Shown: positions 27,061 to 34,668, numbered from the stretch's first letter. The stretch: 64,000 bases of DNA from Phycisphaerae bacterium (GCA_029260015.1 JAJDEB010000008.1:318937-382936), one strand, 5' to 3'. Program-made: numbers and translations. Notes: generated by a model from the letters alone, not told the origin.

Positions 27061-28152
27061 GTGAAAAAGTATCTGATGGCAATGGCCATGGTGGCAAGTA
27101 TGTTTGCTGTAGGGCAAGTAATCGCAGACGAAACCACCACCTCTGCCCCACCGGCTTGGGAAAAAGAGAATCCAATCAAACCGCTCCCCAAACCGCCGCT
27201 TGGAATCGAATCAACCTTGCAGTCGTTGAAAAACCCGCCGACGCCCGAAACGGTGCGCCTGGGGCGTTGGCTCTATTTCGACAAGCGGTTGTCGTCCGAC
27301 AACACGATTTCATGCGCGACCTGCCATCTCCCGGAGTACGCGTTCTCCGAATTGACGCCGGTCTCAACGGGTATTCACGGCAAGAAGGGAAACCGCAAAG
27401 CCCCATCGTTTATCAATCAGGCGTGGACGATCTACCCGCATTTCTTTTGGGATGGACGGGCTGGCTCGCTTGAAGAACAGGCGCTGGGCCCGGTGGCGAA
27501 CCCGATCGAAATGGGCAACACGGTCGAGGATATGATCGCGTCGTTAAGTGATATCAAGCCTTACGCGGCGTACTTCAAGGAAGCGTTCGGCACGGAGGAG
27601 ATCACCAAGGACCGCGTCGCCAAAGCCATCGCCGATTATGAGCGCACCCGTATGAGTGGGAACAGTGCGTACGACCAATGGCAAGAGAATCGCTTCAAGG
27701 ACGCCTATGTTGAGAGCAAAGAAGACGCCATCATCAAGAAGGGGTTTGAACTTTTCAACGGCAAAGCCGAATGCAACCAATGCCATCTCGGTCAGAACTT
27801 CACCGACAGCCTGTTCCACAATCTTGGGATAGGTTGGGACGCCAAGGAAGAGAAGTTAGCTGATATTGGGCGTTACGAGGTTTCAAAGAAGGAAGAAGAC
27901 AAGGGCGCATTCAAGACGCCGACCCTCCGCGACGTGACCAAGCATCCGCCCTACATGCACGACGGTTCGATCAAGACGCTGAAAGAAGTCGTCGAACATT
28001 ACAACATTGGCGGTCATGCCAACCCGCATCTGTCGACAAAAATCAAGAAGCTGAACCTAACGGATGAAGAGGTTGGCCTGCTGGTGAAATTCATGGAAGC
28101 ACTCGATGGTGAGGGCTACATGGACGTCGAACCGAAGGCGTTTCCGAAGTAG
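27061..28152 (+). CDS. Di-heme cytochrome c peroxidase (MauG/CcpA family)
   Basis: Periplasmic enzyme reducing H2O2 with two c-type hemes. There is a signal peptide (MKKYLMAMAM, cleavage near VIADE). Heme motifs are CATCH (85-89) and CNQCH (238-242). The conserved KAPSFINQAW, FFWDGRAGSLEEQALGP and TPTLRDVTKHPPYMHDGSIK segments are all present. GTG 27061 follows AAGGGAG. 363 residues. It stands alone, with 214 bases of promoter space upstream and 286 bases before tRNA-Asn downstream. Confidence 0.93.
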   Translation: MKKYLMAMAMVASMFAVGQVIADETTTSAPPAWEKENPIKPLPKPPLGIESTLQSLKNPPTPETVRLGRWLYFDKRLSSDNTISCATCHLPEYAFSELTPVSTGIHGKKGNRKAPSFINQAWTIYPHFFWDGRAGSLEEQALGPVANPIEMGNTVEDMIASLSDIKPYAAYFKEAFGTEEITKDRVAKAIADYERTRMSGNSAYDQWQENRFKDAYVESKEDAIIKKGFELFNGKAECNQCHLGQNFTDSLFHNLGIGWDAKEEKLADIGRYEVSKKEEDKGAFKTPTLRDVTKHPPYMHDGSIKTLKEVVEHYNIGGHANPHLSTKIKKLNLTDEEVGLLVKFMEALDGEGYMDVEPKAFPK

Positions 28153-28378
28153 CAAATGCCAATAACGCGAACGGTCAAATGCAGGAGTGCGTCAAGGCTG
28201 AAGCCGCCCTTAGCAATGTGCAACAGCCAAGCCGCCCGCCCACCCGAGGTTCAGAATTGGGACAGGGCAGATCAAAGATTTGGAATTTTCCCGACAAGTA
28301 ACGGGCGATAATCTCAATCCAAAATCGCCCCACCGCCCCGCAATGGACGAGCCCAACAGAGGCGCAACAACAGGGCAC

Positions 28379-28406
28379 TTGACTTGCCGCCCGAAAATGA
28401 TAATTA
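28379..28406 (+). promoter_or_regulatory. Candidate promoter of tRNA-Asn
   Basis: TTGACT (28379-28384), 16 bases, then TAATTA (28401-28406). A start near 28413 would give a 26-base leader before the tRNA 5' end at 28439. It is the only good promoter-like pair in the 286 bases after the peroxidase gene. Confidence 0.45.
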
Positions 28407-28438
28407 GAAGTGCTTGGGCACCCAAAAATGCCCAAGAA

Positions 28439-28510
28439 TCCCCGATAGCTCAATGGTAGAGCGAGCGGCTGTTAACCGCTAGGCTGTAGGTTCGAGTCCT
28501 ACTCGGGGAG
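28439..28510 (+). tRNA. tRNA-Asn (anticodon GUU)
   Basis: The cloverleaf folds fully. Acceptor TCCCCGA pairs with TCGGGGA plus a G discriminator; the D arm is intact (AGCTCAATGGTAGAGC). The anticodon stem AGCGG/CCGCT holds loop CTGTTAA, and the T arm is GTAGG-TTCGAGT-CCTAC. CCA is not encoded. The 3' half is the left att site of the integrated element; the gene remains complete because the element supplies or restores the same sequence. Confidence 0.97.
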
Positions 28511-28513
28511 ATT
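28466..28513 (+). repeat. attL: 48-bp direct repeat in the tRNA-Asn 3' half
   Basis: Exact 48-base match to 32631-32678. It runs from the anticodon stem through the tRNA 3' end and 3 bases beyond. Flanking bases differ on both sides, so these are the true limits of identity. Confidence 0.95.
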
Positions 28514-28616
28514 CGAAAAGACCTTGATTTGAAGCATAAAACGCGTTTTCGCCCACCGAAACTTGCACCCCCGTTGATTTGAATTTACCCTCCTTGCATC
28601 TTTCCGAGGGTAATCT

Positions 28617-29600
28617 ATGAATATCCGGGCTCCCAAACTTCGCAAACACGCCACCGGTCAATACTTCGTCCGCTGGGGCGGAAAAGACCATTATCTCGGT
28701 CGAGACCACTCAGACGCCCACGAAAAATACCTCGACCAACTCAACCAATGGAGCCAATGGCGTTCGCAACGAAATGCCCGTCGTTTGCCCCCAATGCAAA
28801 AGGCCATTTACGTCGCCGAAATTGCAAAGCACTTTCTACGCACCAAAGAACTCGAAGGTGGCATCGATCGACGCCGGTATTACGACAAGCACTTGTCGCG
28901 ATTCCTTCGCCCATTCGGCGACGTGCGATCAGAATTGATCCGGCCCGTTCACATCCAGCATCTGAAAGATGAATTGCTCAACGCAGGCTATGCTCCCAAG
29001 ACGATCAATCACGACATAGGTGCAGTAAAGTCGATGCTCGATTGGGCAGCTGCAATGGAGTACCTACAACCTGTCAGCTTCAAAGCAATCAAGAAACTTC
29101 CGCTCGGACCGCCACCGGACAAATCGTTACCGTTCAAAACAGTCAAGACGATGATCAAGAAAGCACCGAACAAAGTACGGCCTTGGCTTGCGTTGAATTA
29201 TCTGTGCTTGATGCGACCGTCAGAAGTGATCCGCGTTGTTCTAAAACAAGGCACGTGGATTGAAGAAGGTGTGTATCGAATCAAAGGCAAGATGGATCAT
29301 CGCACGACGTTGCCCCGTCATGTGTGCTTTTCGGAGGAGGCTCTTGGCTGGCTTGACAAAGCCGATCCCGTTTGGTCACGCCTCGATTCTTACTCGCAGG
29401 CCGTACGCAAGTCTTGCCCGCACGGACCTGGTCGTCTACGTCACTCCGCAGCGACGCATCTAACGAAATTGGAATCTCCTCCACCGCGGGCAGACATCGA
29501 CCTCCTCCTAGGGCATGTGCCGCCTCGCGTAAGCGTGACTTACGCCCATATAGCTTGGCAGCCTCTACGAGCGATGGCAGCCCGATTAACTCTTGAATGA
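28617..29600 (+). CDS. Tyrosine recombinase (element integrase)
   Basis: Site-specific integrase of the 4.2-kb element. The N-terminal SAM-like core-binding domain (about 65-165) includes IKHFLRTKELEG-like and TINHDIGAVKSMLDWA segments. The catalytic domain has Arg in LCLMRPSEVIR, Arg-His in GRLRHSAATHL, His in LLGHVPPRV and the nucleophile Tyr in VTYAHIAW. The usual first His of the HxLRH box is Gly here. 327 residues. It starts 107 bases after the tRNA, the usual place for a tRNA-targeting integrase. Confidence 0.93.
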   Translation: MNIRAPKLRKHATGQYFVRWGGKDHYLGRDHSDAHEKYLDQLNQWSQWRSQRNARRLPPMQKAIYVAEIAKHFLRTKELEGGIDRRRYYDKHLSRFLRPFGDVRSELIRPVHIQHLKDELLNAGYAPKTINHDIGAVKSMLDWAAAMEYLQPVSFKAIKKLPLGPPPDKSLPFKTVKTMIKKAPNKVRPWLALNYLCLMRPSEVIRVVLKQGTWIEEGVYRIKGKMDHRTTLPRHVCFSEEALGWLDKADPVWSRLDSYSQAVRKSCPHGPGRLRHSAATHLTKLESPPPRADIDLLLGHVPPRVSVTYAHIAWQPLRAMAARLTLE

Positions 29601-29650
29601 CTCGGCGAATGTCCATCGTGAATTCGTGGGCCTGACGCTCTCCTAACGGC

Positions 29651-29694
29651 ACGCCCGGCAAGCGGGCGTTTGACCCTTGACCGGCCAAGGGTCA
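29651..29694. terminator. Two adjacent hairpins between convergent genes
   Basis: Stem 1 (29651-29669) is ACGCCCG-loop-CGGGCGT followed by TTT on the + strand. Stem 2 (29671-29694) is a 9-bp TGACCCTTG/CAAGGGTCA. They lie 50 bases after the integrase stop and before the end of the - strand operon, so they probably insulate both. The remaining bases to 29847 hold no gene. Confidence 0.55.
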
Positions 29695-29846
29695 AAACCC
29701 CAAGCCGTCTCCTCTCCCCTCCCAGGCTGGTACGGCATGCCCGCCCACGAACAGAGGGCGGACACAACGACCAGCATGATTTCACCCCGGCAAGGCATTG
29801 TCGGTGCTCAAGAACCGTAACCTGCCGGTCTCTCCGACCACCAACA

Positions 29847-30443
29847 CTAAACGTATGTCAAACGCTCACGCCAATCCGAATCAACAAAATGACGCTCCTT
29901 ACCTGCTCGCTGATTCCAATCTTTCGCAGTGAAAAACATCGATGGATCAAAACCCACGCGATCGAGTTCCTCAAACAAAACCGCTCTACTCGCCGCCACC
30001 AAAGGCTGACTCCTACCCGCCGAAGAACTCGTTCCGACTAACGCTTCAACGGGATCAAATTGGTATAGCTCACTGTAGGTCAAACCCCGATGCTCGCACT
30101 CATCCGTAAACATACCCGCTTGACCCCATGTACCGCCCCACCGCCGAATCTTCCCTCGCGTCTTCACATCGCGACCGATGTACTTATCACGCCACGCTTG
30201 CACAACCTCACGGCCCTTCATCACAAGAGACACGCCCGGCTTCGACGATTGCGATATTTGATCCCAATATTGCCATGCACGCGACCACGTCTCCGCTTCA
30301 AGGTCTTCAAGATCAACTCTCGGACCAAACCATCCCCGCGACACACTAACTTGAATCGCCCTAACAACTCGCCTGCGTATCGAATCGTCCCGATACGCCT
30401 CTTCAAATGTTTTCCACACACCACTATCCTCCATTCGAATCAC
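29847..30443 (-). CDS. Sigma-region-2-like protein of the element
   Basis: 198 residues. Residues 45-95 (VDLEDLEAETWSRAWQYWDQ, then VVQAWRDKYIGRDVK) look like region 2 of sigma-70-type factors. No region 4 helix-turn-helix is seen, so it may be a partial or divergent sigma-like protein or another helical regulator. The start is GTG 30443, directly after the stop of the zinc-ribbon gene, so the two are coupled. Last gene of the element's - strand operon. Function not proven. Confidence 0.55.
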   Translation of the reverse strand: MIRMEDSGVWKTFEEAYRDDSIRRRVVRAIQVSVSRGWFGPRVDLEDLEAETWSRAWQYWDQISQSSKPGVSLVMKGREVVQAWRDKYIGRDVKTRGKIRRWGGTWGQAGMFTDECEHRGLTYSELYQFDPVEALVGTSSSAGRSQPLVAASRAVLFEELDRVGFDPSMFFTAKDWNQRAGKERHFVDSDWRERLTYV

Positions 30444-30770
30444 TCAGCCATCACTCGGCATACACCACAACTTCGTATCACGCTCTCCACGCTTTCCCAC
30501 AAACACTTGCCTCTTGAATGAAATGTGGTATTTGGGCTCCTCCGGTCGATACCAAGCATCCCGCCACATATACATTCGATCCCCGATCAGTGAACCTCCC
30601 AACTGCCCACCACATGCACCGCACCGAAAAAATCGCACCTGCGACCCCGGCACCGATCGCGTACGGAAATGCAACGCCTTGCACTCCTTACACCTATAAA
30701 TACATTGAACAATCAACATGCGGCCGCACTCATCTGCTCGTAACCGCTTCACTTCATCATTCAAGCACAT
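30444..30770 (-). CDS. Zinc-ribbon protein of the element
   Basis: 108 residues with two CxxC pairs (CKECKALHFR and CGACGGQLGG) forming a probable zinc ribbon. These are followed by an aromatic, charged C-terminal half. It overlaps the end of the rep gene by 14 bases and abuts the next gene. Zinc ribbons of this size often bind nucleic acid or polymerase; no family is recognised. Confidence 0.6.
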   Translation of the reverse strand: MCLNDEVKRLRADECGRMLIVQCIYRCKECKALHFRTRSVPGSQVRFFRCGACGGQLGGSLIGDRMYMWRDAWYRPEEPKYHISFKRQVFVGKRGERDTKLWCMPSDG

Positions 30771-31914
30771 GCCTCACGCCTCCTTCATCACACCACCGAG
30801 TAAACCCGCGTTCCCAAAACGTCTGTAACATGCCACGTTGACGAACGCCCATACGCCCACGCCCCGCCCGAATGACTTCGTCCAACCACTCCGCGAAATC
30901 TTCCTGGCCGACCGCTTGCTCTAATGTTGCAAGCGTCACCGCAACGCTTGTCTCGATCCAATCTTTCGACTTCGGAATCGATCGGTCCGGGGTGCGACCA
31001 CACAGACCAATAGTGCCAAGCTCTGTCACTAGTTCCGCCCACCACGTCAACCGCTGCAAACGGTTGATGTTCTTATCGCCAGCCCTGTCCGTTCGTTCGA
31101 CAAAGTCGATCGACCCGCCGACCAACGCACCGAGCAACGTTGTGTATGCTTCAACTGTCCGACATTCGGACAAACGGAACACCACGTCCCTGGCGACCTC
31201 CTTGGCAAACCGCACTTCCCACCGCACCGCAGGATTCTCGCCGCCCGACTCCAGAAGCTTGTCATACACCGCGAGGAAACGCCCCGAACCGTCAGCCCCC
31301 CGCCGTCCGAATGTCACCTGGTCTCCCTCCCTGGCTCCACCAAGACGACGCGGGCTGACTGGCTCCCAACGCCTGAACCCCGTGAAATTGCCACGCTCCG
31401 CGACCTCCGCGATCTGATGCGGCAATATCCGCCGCCGGTAATCATCGAACGCACAATCAACCCGCGTTCCCTTCATCCAACATTCATCCACCAATGCACA
31501 CGTCAGTTCCCATGCTTTCTCGCCGCCGATGAAGTCCAAAGCACTGCCGGGAATCGATACGCAAAGACGACCACCGTGCAGACGCTTGGCTCGTTTCTCG
31601 TCAGAATCAAAAAACACTTGCACGCACACCGGCTCAAAACGAATCGACCGATCATACCGATACTGCCCGTAATCCAGTTTCTCACACGGACAGTTACGGA
31701 AGAAGCGTTCGAGCAACGCTACCACGCGATCAAGGTGATTGTGTGGGCACGTGCCTTGCAACCAGTGAGAGGAAAGGACACCCGATAGCACAGTGTCCCC
31801 GCTTTGTGAATCACCCCCCCCTGATAGATATGGGGGACGCCCGCCACGGCACGCCTTCGGCGCACCGTAGACGGTCGAACTCCCTTCCGATCGCGTGTGT
31901 AATCTCGGTAGCAT
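30757..31914 (-). CDS. rep: Rolling-circle replication initiator (Rep_trans type)
   Basis: 385 residues resembling the Rep_trans (PF02486) initiators of pT181-type plasmids and CTX-like phages. The metal/active-site region WMKGTRVDCAFDDYRRRI is followed by TFGRRGADGSGRFLAVYDK, which has the likely nucleophilic Tyr, and by VRWEVRFAKEVARDV. It would nick the element's origin and start strand-displacement replication. ATG 31914 has AAAGGA about 8 bases upstream. The 5' leader holds a large inverted repeat and an intrinsic terminator, suggesting control by attenuation. Confidence 0.72.
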   Translation of the reverse strand: MLPRLHTRSEGSSTVYGAPKACRGGRPPYLSGGGDSQSGDTVLSGVLSSHWLQGTCPHNHLDRVVALLERFFRNCPCEKLDYGQYRYDRSIRFEPVCVQVFFDSDEKRAKRLHGGRLCVSIPGSALDFIGGEKAWELTCALVDECWMKGTRVDCAFDDYRRRILPHQIAEVAERGNFTGFRRWEPVSPRRLGGAREGDQVTFGRRGADGSGRFLAVYDKLLESGGENPAVRWEVRFAKEVARDVVFRLSECRTVEAYTTLLGALVGGSIDFVERTDRAGDKNINRLQRLTWWAELVTELGTIGLCGRTPDRSIPKSKDWIETSVAVTLATLEQAVGQEDFAEWLDEVIRAGRGRMGVRQRGMLQTFWERGFTRWCDEGGVRHVLE

Positions 31915-31973
31915 TATTGATCCTTTCTCTCGGTGATGTGGCCGATCCCAAACATCGCTTTATCCCTTCAAAC

Positions 31974-32017
31974 ACAAAAAAACCGCTCTGTATACGCTCC
32001 TGCGTACACATGCGGTT
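31974..32017 (-). terminator. Intrinsic terminator between the RHH gene and rep
   Basis: On the - strand an AACCGC...GCGGTT stem encloses TGTGTACGC/GCGTATACA with one mismatch and an AGGA loop, followed directly by seven T. It is a strong factor-independent terminator. It sits 60 bases before rep's start codon and downstream of the regulator gene, so transcripts must read through it, or start after it, to make Rep. Confidence 0.75.
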
Positions 32018-32069
32018 ACTTGACTTCTCCGAAATGTAGACGTAAATTTGCCATTGGTTTTCGAACCAC

Positions 32070-32113
32070 TGCCCCGCACGTCAACGGCCGCTAAACTGAA
32101 AACGTGCGGGGCA
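32070..32113. repeat. 12-bp perfect inverted repeat upstream of rep
   Basis: TGCCCCGCACGT (32070-32081) and ACGTGCGGGGCA (32102-32113) with a 20-base loop. No T run on either side. Position and GC-rich arms suit either an RNA element acting on the terminator at 31974-32017 or a replication-origin hairpin for the Rep protein. Confidence 0.7.
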
Positions 32114-32158
32114 CCCTATCTTTCCGATGTGACTACTCGCTCACACCGCCCTTTTTTT

Positions 32159-32500
32159 TCACGACAACTTCTTCTTCCTCTTTCTCGCTGTACCTCGCTT
32201 CAACTGCTCGTCTCCAAACTCTTTCAGTTCCTTACCCCTGCCCATCATCTCCTGATCTCGCACTACAAACGCTATAGCATCCAAGAACTGCGGCGAAGCG
32301 AACACTGCTTTTGCCAACCCCCGCACTAATGGATTCTCCATGTCCTTAAGAAACTTCTCTTCAAAATCGATGCTATTCCCCAACATCCGTTCCATAGTCA
32401 CAGCACGAGATTCGCCACGCTCTTCCGCAACACGATCTACCCGCTCTAACAAACCGGGAGGCAACGTCACAGATACTCGCTCTTTCGGTTCTTTCGCCAT
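32159..32500 (-). CDS. Ribbon-helix-helix (CopG-like) regulator
   Basis: 113 residues. The N-terminal ERVSVTLPPGLLERVDRVAE then SRAVTMERML is a classic RHH (CopG/MetJ/Arc) DNA-binding dimer motif; the rest is helical with a Lys/Arg-rich end. ATG 32500 is chosen over TTG 32506. The candidate promoter places transcription start at about 32501, so the mRNA would be leaderless. A palindrome overlapping that promoter is its likely autoregulatory operator. It probably controls the rep operon, as CopG does in rolling-circle plasmids. Confidence 0.75.
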   Translation of the reverse strand: MAKEPKERVSVTLPPGLLERVDRVAEERGESRAVTMERMLGNSIDFEEKFLKDMENPLVRGLAKAVFASPQFLDAIAFVVRDQEMMGRGKELKEFGDEQLKRGTARKRKKKLS

Positions 32501-32536
32501 AATCAATATGATTCATTTTTGATTCGTTCTTGTCAA
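32501..32536 (-). promoter_or_regulatory. Promoter and operator of the RHH regulator
   Basis: On the - strand TTGACA (32536-32531), 17 bases, AATCAT (32513-32508). The palindrome AATCA-TAT-TGATT (32513-32501) covers the -10 and the start point. A second GAATCA copy lies in the spacer. Tandem sites of this kind suit an RHH dimer. Confidence 0.65.
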
Positions 32537-32630
32537 GCAGAAAAAACCGCCTCCTGAAACAAAAACAACATACCCTCCTTCTTACAGGGTAAGAATGCCC
32601 CTCTGACTAGCTTGAGTTGCGATTATGGAA

Positions 32631-32678
32631 CGGCTGTTAACCGCTAGGCTGTAGGTTCGAGTCCTACTCGGGGAGATT
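32631..32678 (+). repeat. attR: 48-bp direct repeat, tRNA-Asn 3' fragment
   Basis: Identical to 28466-28513. It carries only the anticodon-to-3' part of tRNA-Asn, preceded by unrelated sequence, so it cannot form a tRNA. It marks the right end of the 4.2-kb element. Confidence 0.95.
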
Positions 32679-32679
32679 G

Positions 32680-32710
32680 AAGCCCGTAGCAAACCGCCAC
32701 GGGCTTTTTT
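32680..32710 (+). terminator. Original tRNA-Asn terminator, displaced by the element
   Basis: AGCCCGT / ACGGGCT stem (32681-32687, 32699-32705) with an 11-base loop and a run of six T. It begins 3 bases after attR, so before integration it would have followed tRNA-Asn immediately. Confidence 0.85.
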
Positions 32711-33453
32711 CGTGCGCGGGCGCCGTGCGACAAACGGCGTGACGTAACGCGAGTTGTGGCGGCAGGTTGCACGCGGCGTGCGTCGCTCTCGCGCCGGACC
32801 GTTAACGACTCGGCGTACTGGCATACACCCACCCCGGCCAAGCTCTCGCACTCTCTGGCCCTCTCCGCAGTTGCGCTTAACACGAGGGTTCGGTGCGTAC
32901 GCTTGGCTTGATTTCTTCGACACTCGCGCCCGGTGGCCACTCCTCCCCCTTCCCGCTAGTTTTTCCTCATTTGTTGCATTGGGGCTTGAAGACCTATGGG
33001 AGGTGTCCCCATACTCTTAGTGGCAACTCGTCCCACGTGCCGTTGAGGCATCGGCATGCGCAACGCAGCTCAGGCATTTCGCTGCGTTCTCAAGGCCCTC
33101 TTGGGGTAAGTCATGTGGGCTTTCGTGTCGGATGGTGGCGCAAGTGGATTGGGTTTGCGTGGGGTCCATCGCGCGGGTTGCCCATGATCTGACCCCCATC
33201 CATGATTGGCCTAGAGCCGAGTGTTTTCCGCACTCGACGGGGACCGAAATCAGGGGGTCAGGTCAGGATGCCCTCGATCGATTTACACAAGATTTTCAGC
33301 CACCTCCCGCATTGAATGCTACGGGGCAAATCTGCTACACTGTACTCGGAGGAGTTGATGAGAGAGACGTCGGAAGGCGGCTCTCTTTTTGTGCGCGCCG
33401 GTAATCGGTGCGAGGGTGTCGCCTGTCCAAGCACTGATGGATGGGAACGACAG
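32711..33453. other. Gene-poor scar region with inverted repeats
   Basis: No convincing gene in 743 bases. Visible structures: one copy of a 29-bp repeat (32904-32932); a hairpin AACGCAGC/GCTGCGTT (33062-33088); a 9-bp inverted repeat CTGACCCCC/GGGGGTCAG (33189-33197 and 33253-33261) around a small CGAGTG/CACTCG hairpin (33218-33236). The last pair resembles an end of a short palindromic repeat unit. Several open frames here are Arg/Pro-rich and have no family. Confidence 0.5.
32904..32932 (+). repeat. 29-bp direct repeat, copy 1
   Basis: Exact match to 34640-34668; flanks differ. Begins TGGCTTGATTTC and ends CGCGCCCG. Function unknown; copy 2 lies next to a group II intron domain V remnant. 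Confidence 0.85.
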
Positions 33454-33588
33454 ATGTGGAGTCTCGCGTCCATCATTGCTTTCGTCTGTTTCTCTTGCGT
33501 CGCCGTAACATCAGAGGTGACGGTCACCGTGGTACCGGTAGGCAACGCCGGATACATCGGCGATATGGCGGGCCAGGCGGCCGGGTGA
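33454..33588 (+). pseudogene. Truncated secreted protein start, formylglycine-enzyme-like
   Basis: A 44-residue frame opens with a signal-peptide-like segment (MWSLASIIAFVCFSCVAV). It ends VPVGNAGYIGDMAGQAAG, which resembles the opening (VxVGNPGNAGE) of planctomycete sulfatase-modifying-factor-like secreted proteins, and then stops. The body of the gene is absent. I read it as the 5' end of a broken gene; it could also be a short unrelated peptide. Confidence 0.35.
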
Positions 33589-33617
33589 TTCGCTGTGATA
33601 AGGAGAAGGTAAGGACA

Positions 33618-34472
33618 ATGCGACAAACCACTACACCCAACCACCGGCTTGTTGTGATCGTTGTTGGCGCCGGTGCACTCGCGATGTCGCTCATCGTAAA
33701 TGCGTCGCCTTCACCGGGCTTTTATTCATTAGGGAGAGACAGCGTTATCCGTTATCCGTCGGCCGGAGGTGACGGTAGTGTCGTCGCATCGTTCGACATC
33801 AGCGACTGGGGCTACTACGCTGCCGCCTTTGACCCAGAGGGACAACTCTACGCGATTGGCGATAATTCCTTTTCGCGCGATAAGCTGGCTCGGATCGATG
33901 TAACTACAGGAGCTTGGAGCGAGATTGGAAACACAGGCATTGACACGACGTGGGGCCTCGCGATTGATCCGTCGGGGTCCGCACTCGCCATCGAAGCGGT
34001 AGCGCCATTCTCATTGTACTCTGTCGACTTGCAGACAGCGGCTTCGACCGTCGTGGCAACCGGTGTCCAGTGGAACGACATCGGTGTCCTCGGGATGACG
34101 TATACGCCGGAAGGCCAACTGTGGGGCGTCGTCGATCAGACTTGGCCGCAAACGTCGCCAACAATCGTGGAGATTGACCCCGTATCTGGCGCGGTATCGT
34201 TCGTAAGCGACGTGACGGGCTTATCATTCGGTGAGGACCTTGTTGGCATAGCATTCAATGAGAATGGAGAGTTGTTTGGTTCCGTCTCAGCTTCGAGCTT
34301 TGGCACCGTTGACCTTGTTCGAATCGATCTGAACACAGGAGCCGCTACGGTTGTCGGCCAACCCGTACCGCAAGCCGACGCACGCGCACTCGCTTTCATT
34401 CCAGAACCCGGCACCTGCATCCTCCTGTCACTGGCAGGTCTCTTCCTAGCCGGACGACGATCGCGTACTTGA
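33618..34472 (+). CDS. PEP-CTERM-sorted secreted beta-propeller-like protein
   Basis: 284 residues. ATG 33618 has AAGGTAAGGA upstream and gives a signal peptide (about 10-30, LVVIVVGAGALAMSLIV). Repeats of the type YAAAFDPEGQLYAIGD, LVRIDLNTGAATVVG and WGLAIDPSG form a propeller-like body. The C-terminus is a PEP-CTERM sorting signal: IPEPGTCILLSLAGLFLAG then RRSRT. It is therefore exported and processed by an exosortase-type system. No exosortase gene is in the window. Confidence 0.85.
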   Translation: MRQTTTPNHRLVVIVVGAGALAMSLIVNASPSPGFYSLGRDSVIRYPSAGGDGSVVASFDISDWGYYAAAFDPEGQLYAIGDNSFSRDKLARIDVTTGAWSEIGNTGIDTTWGLAIDPSGSALAIEAVAPFSLYSVDLQTAASTVVATGVQWNDIGVLGMTYTPEGQLWGVVDQTWPQTSPTIVEIDPVSGAVSFVSDVTGLSFGEDLVGIAFNENGELFGSVSASSFGTVDLVRIDLNTGAATVVGQPVPQADARALAFIPEPGTCILLSLAGLFLAGRRSRT

Positions 34473-34514
34473 GGTTTGACTCTTCGAGAAGCAGATGGAG
34501 ACCCGCCCCCCTAA

Positions 34515-34548
34515 GAACCGTGCATGATGGTTTCCCATCAAACGGCTC
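34515..34548 (-). ncRNA. Group II intron domain V remnant
   Basis: On the - strand a 34-base hairpin begins GAGCCG, has a GAAA tetraloop and ends ACGGTTC. It carries the AGC triad at its base and a 2-base bulge on the 3' strand, the architecture of domain V, the catalytic heart of group II introns. A GTGCG sequence (intron 5' consensus) is at 34671-34667 on the same strand. Only about 120 bases separate the two, and no reverse transcriptase is present, so this is a decayed or truncated copy. Confidence 0.5.
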
Positions 34549-34639
34549 AACCTACCCCGCGACCCTGAGGGCTATGAATCTACATATTCATAGGCATAGC
34601 CGGTCTGGTACTCAACACCTGCGCCAACGAACTTCTGCA

Positions 34640-34668
34640 TGGCTTGATTTCTTCGACACTCGCGCCCG
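34640..34668 (+). repeat. 29-bp direct repeat, copy 2
   Basis: Exact match to 32904-32932. It lies beside the domain V remnant and may be part of the same decayed intron or an insertion scar. Confidence 0.85.

Larger units (their letters stand above)
28466..32678. mobile_element. 4.2-kb integrated rolling-circle element in tRNA-Asn
   Basis: Bounded by the two 48-bp att repeats. Contents: a tyrosine integrase next to attL and, convergent to it, a regulator (RHH), a Rep_trans-type initiator, a zinc-ribbon protein and a sigma-region-2-like protein. No mobilisation, capsid, Zot or morphogenesis gene is present. It therefore looks like an integrative plasmid or phage satellite rather than a full inovirus or ICE. 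It is separate from the larger prophage to its right. Confidence 0.88.

Noticed and set aside
29281..29785. Two - strand frames over the integrase end and hairpins
   Set aside because: One is antisense to the integrase catalytic domain and the other is Arg-rich over the terminator hairpins.
28466..32678. A CRISPR-like reading of the 48-bp repeats
   Set aside because: Only two copies 4.2 kb apart, identical to a tRNA 3' half, with an integrase beside one: they are att sites.
28466..32678. The 4.2-kb element as a filamentous phage (inovirus)
   Set aside because: Rep_trans and size fit, but there is no Zot-like ATPase, coat or adsorption gene.
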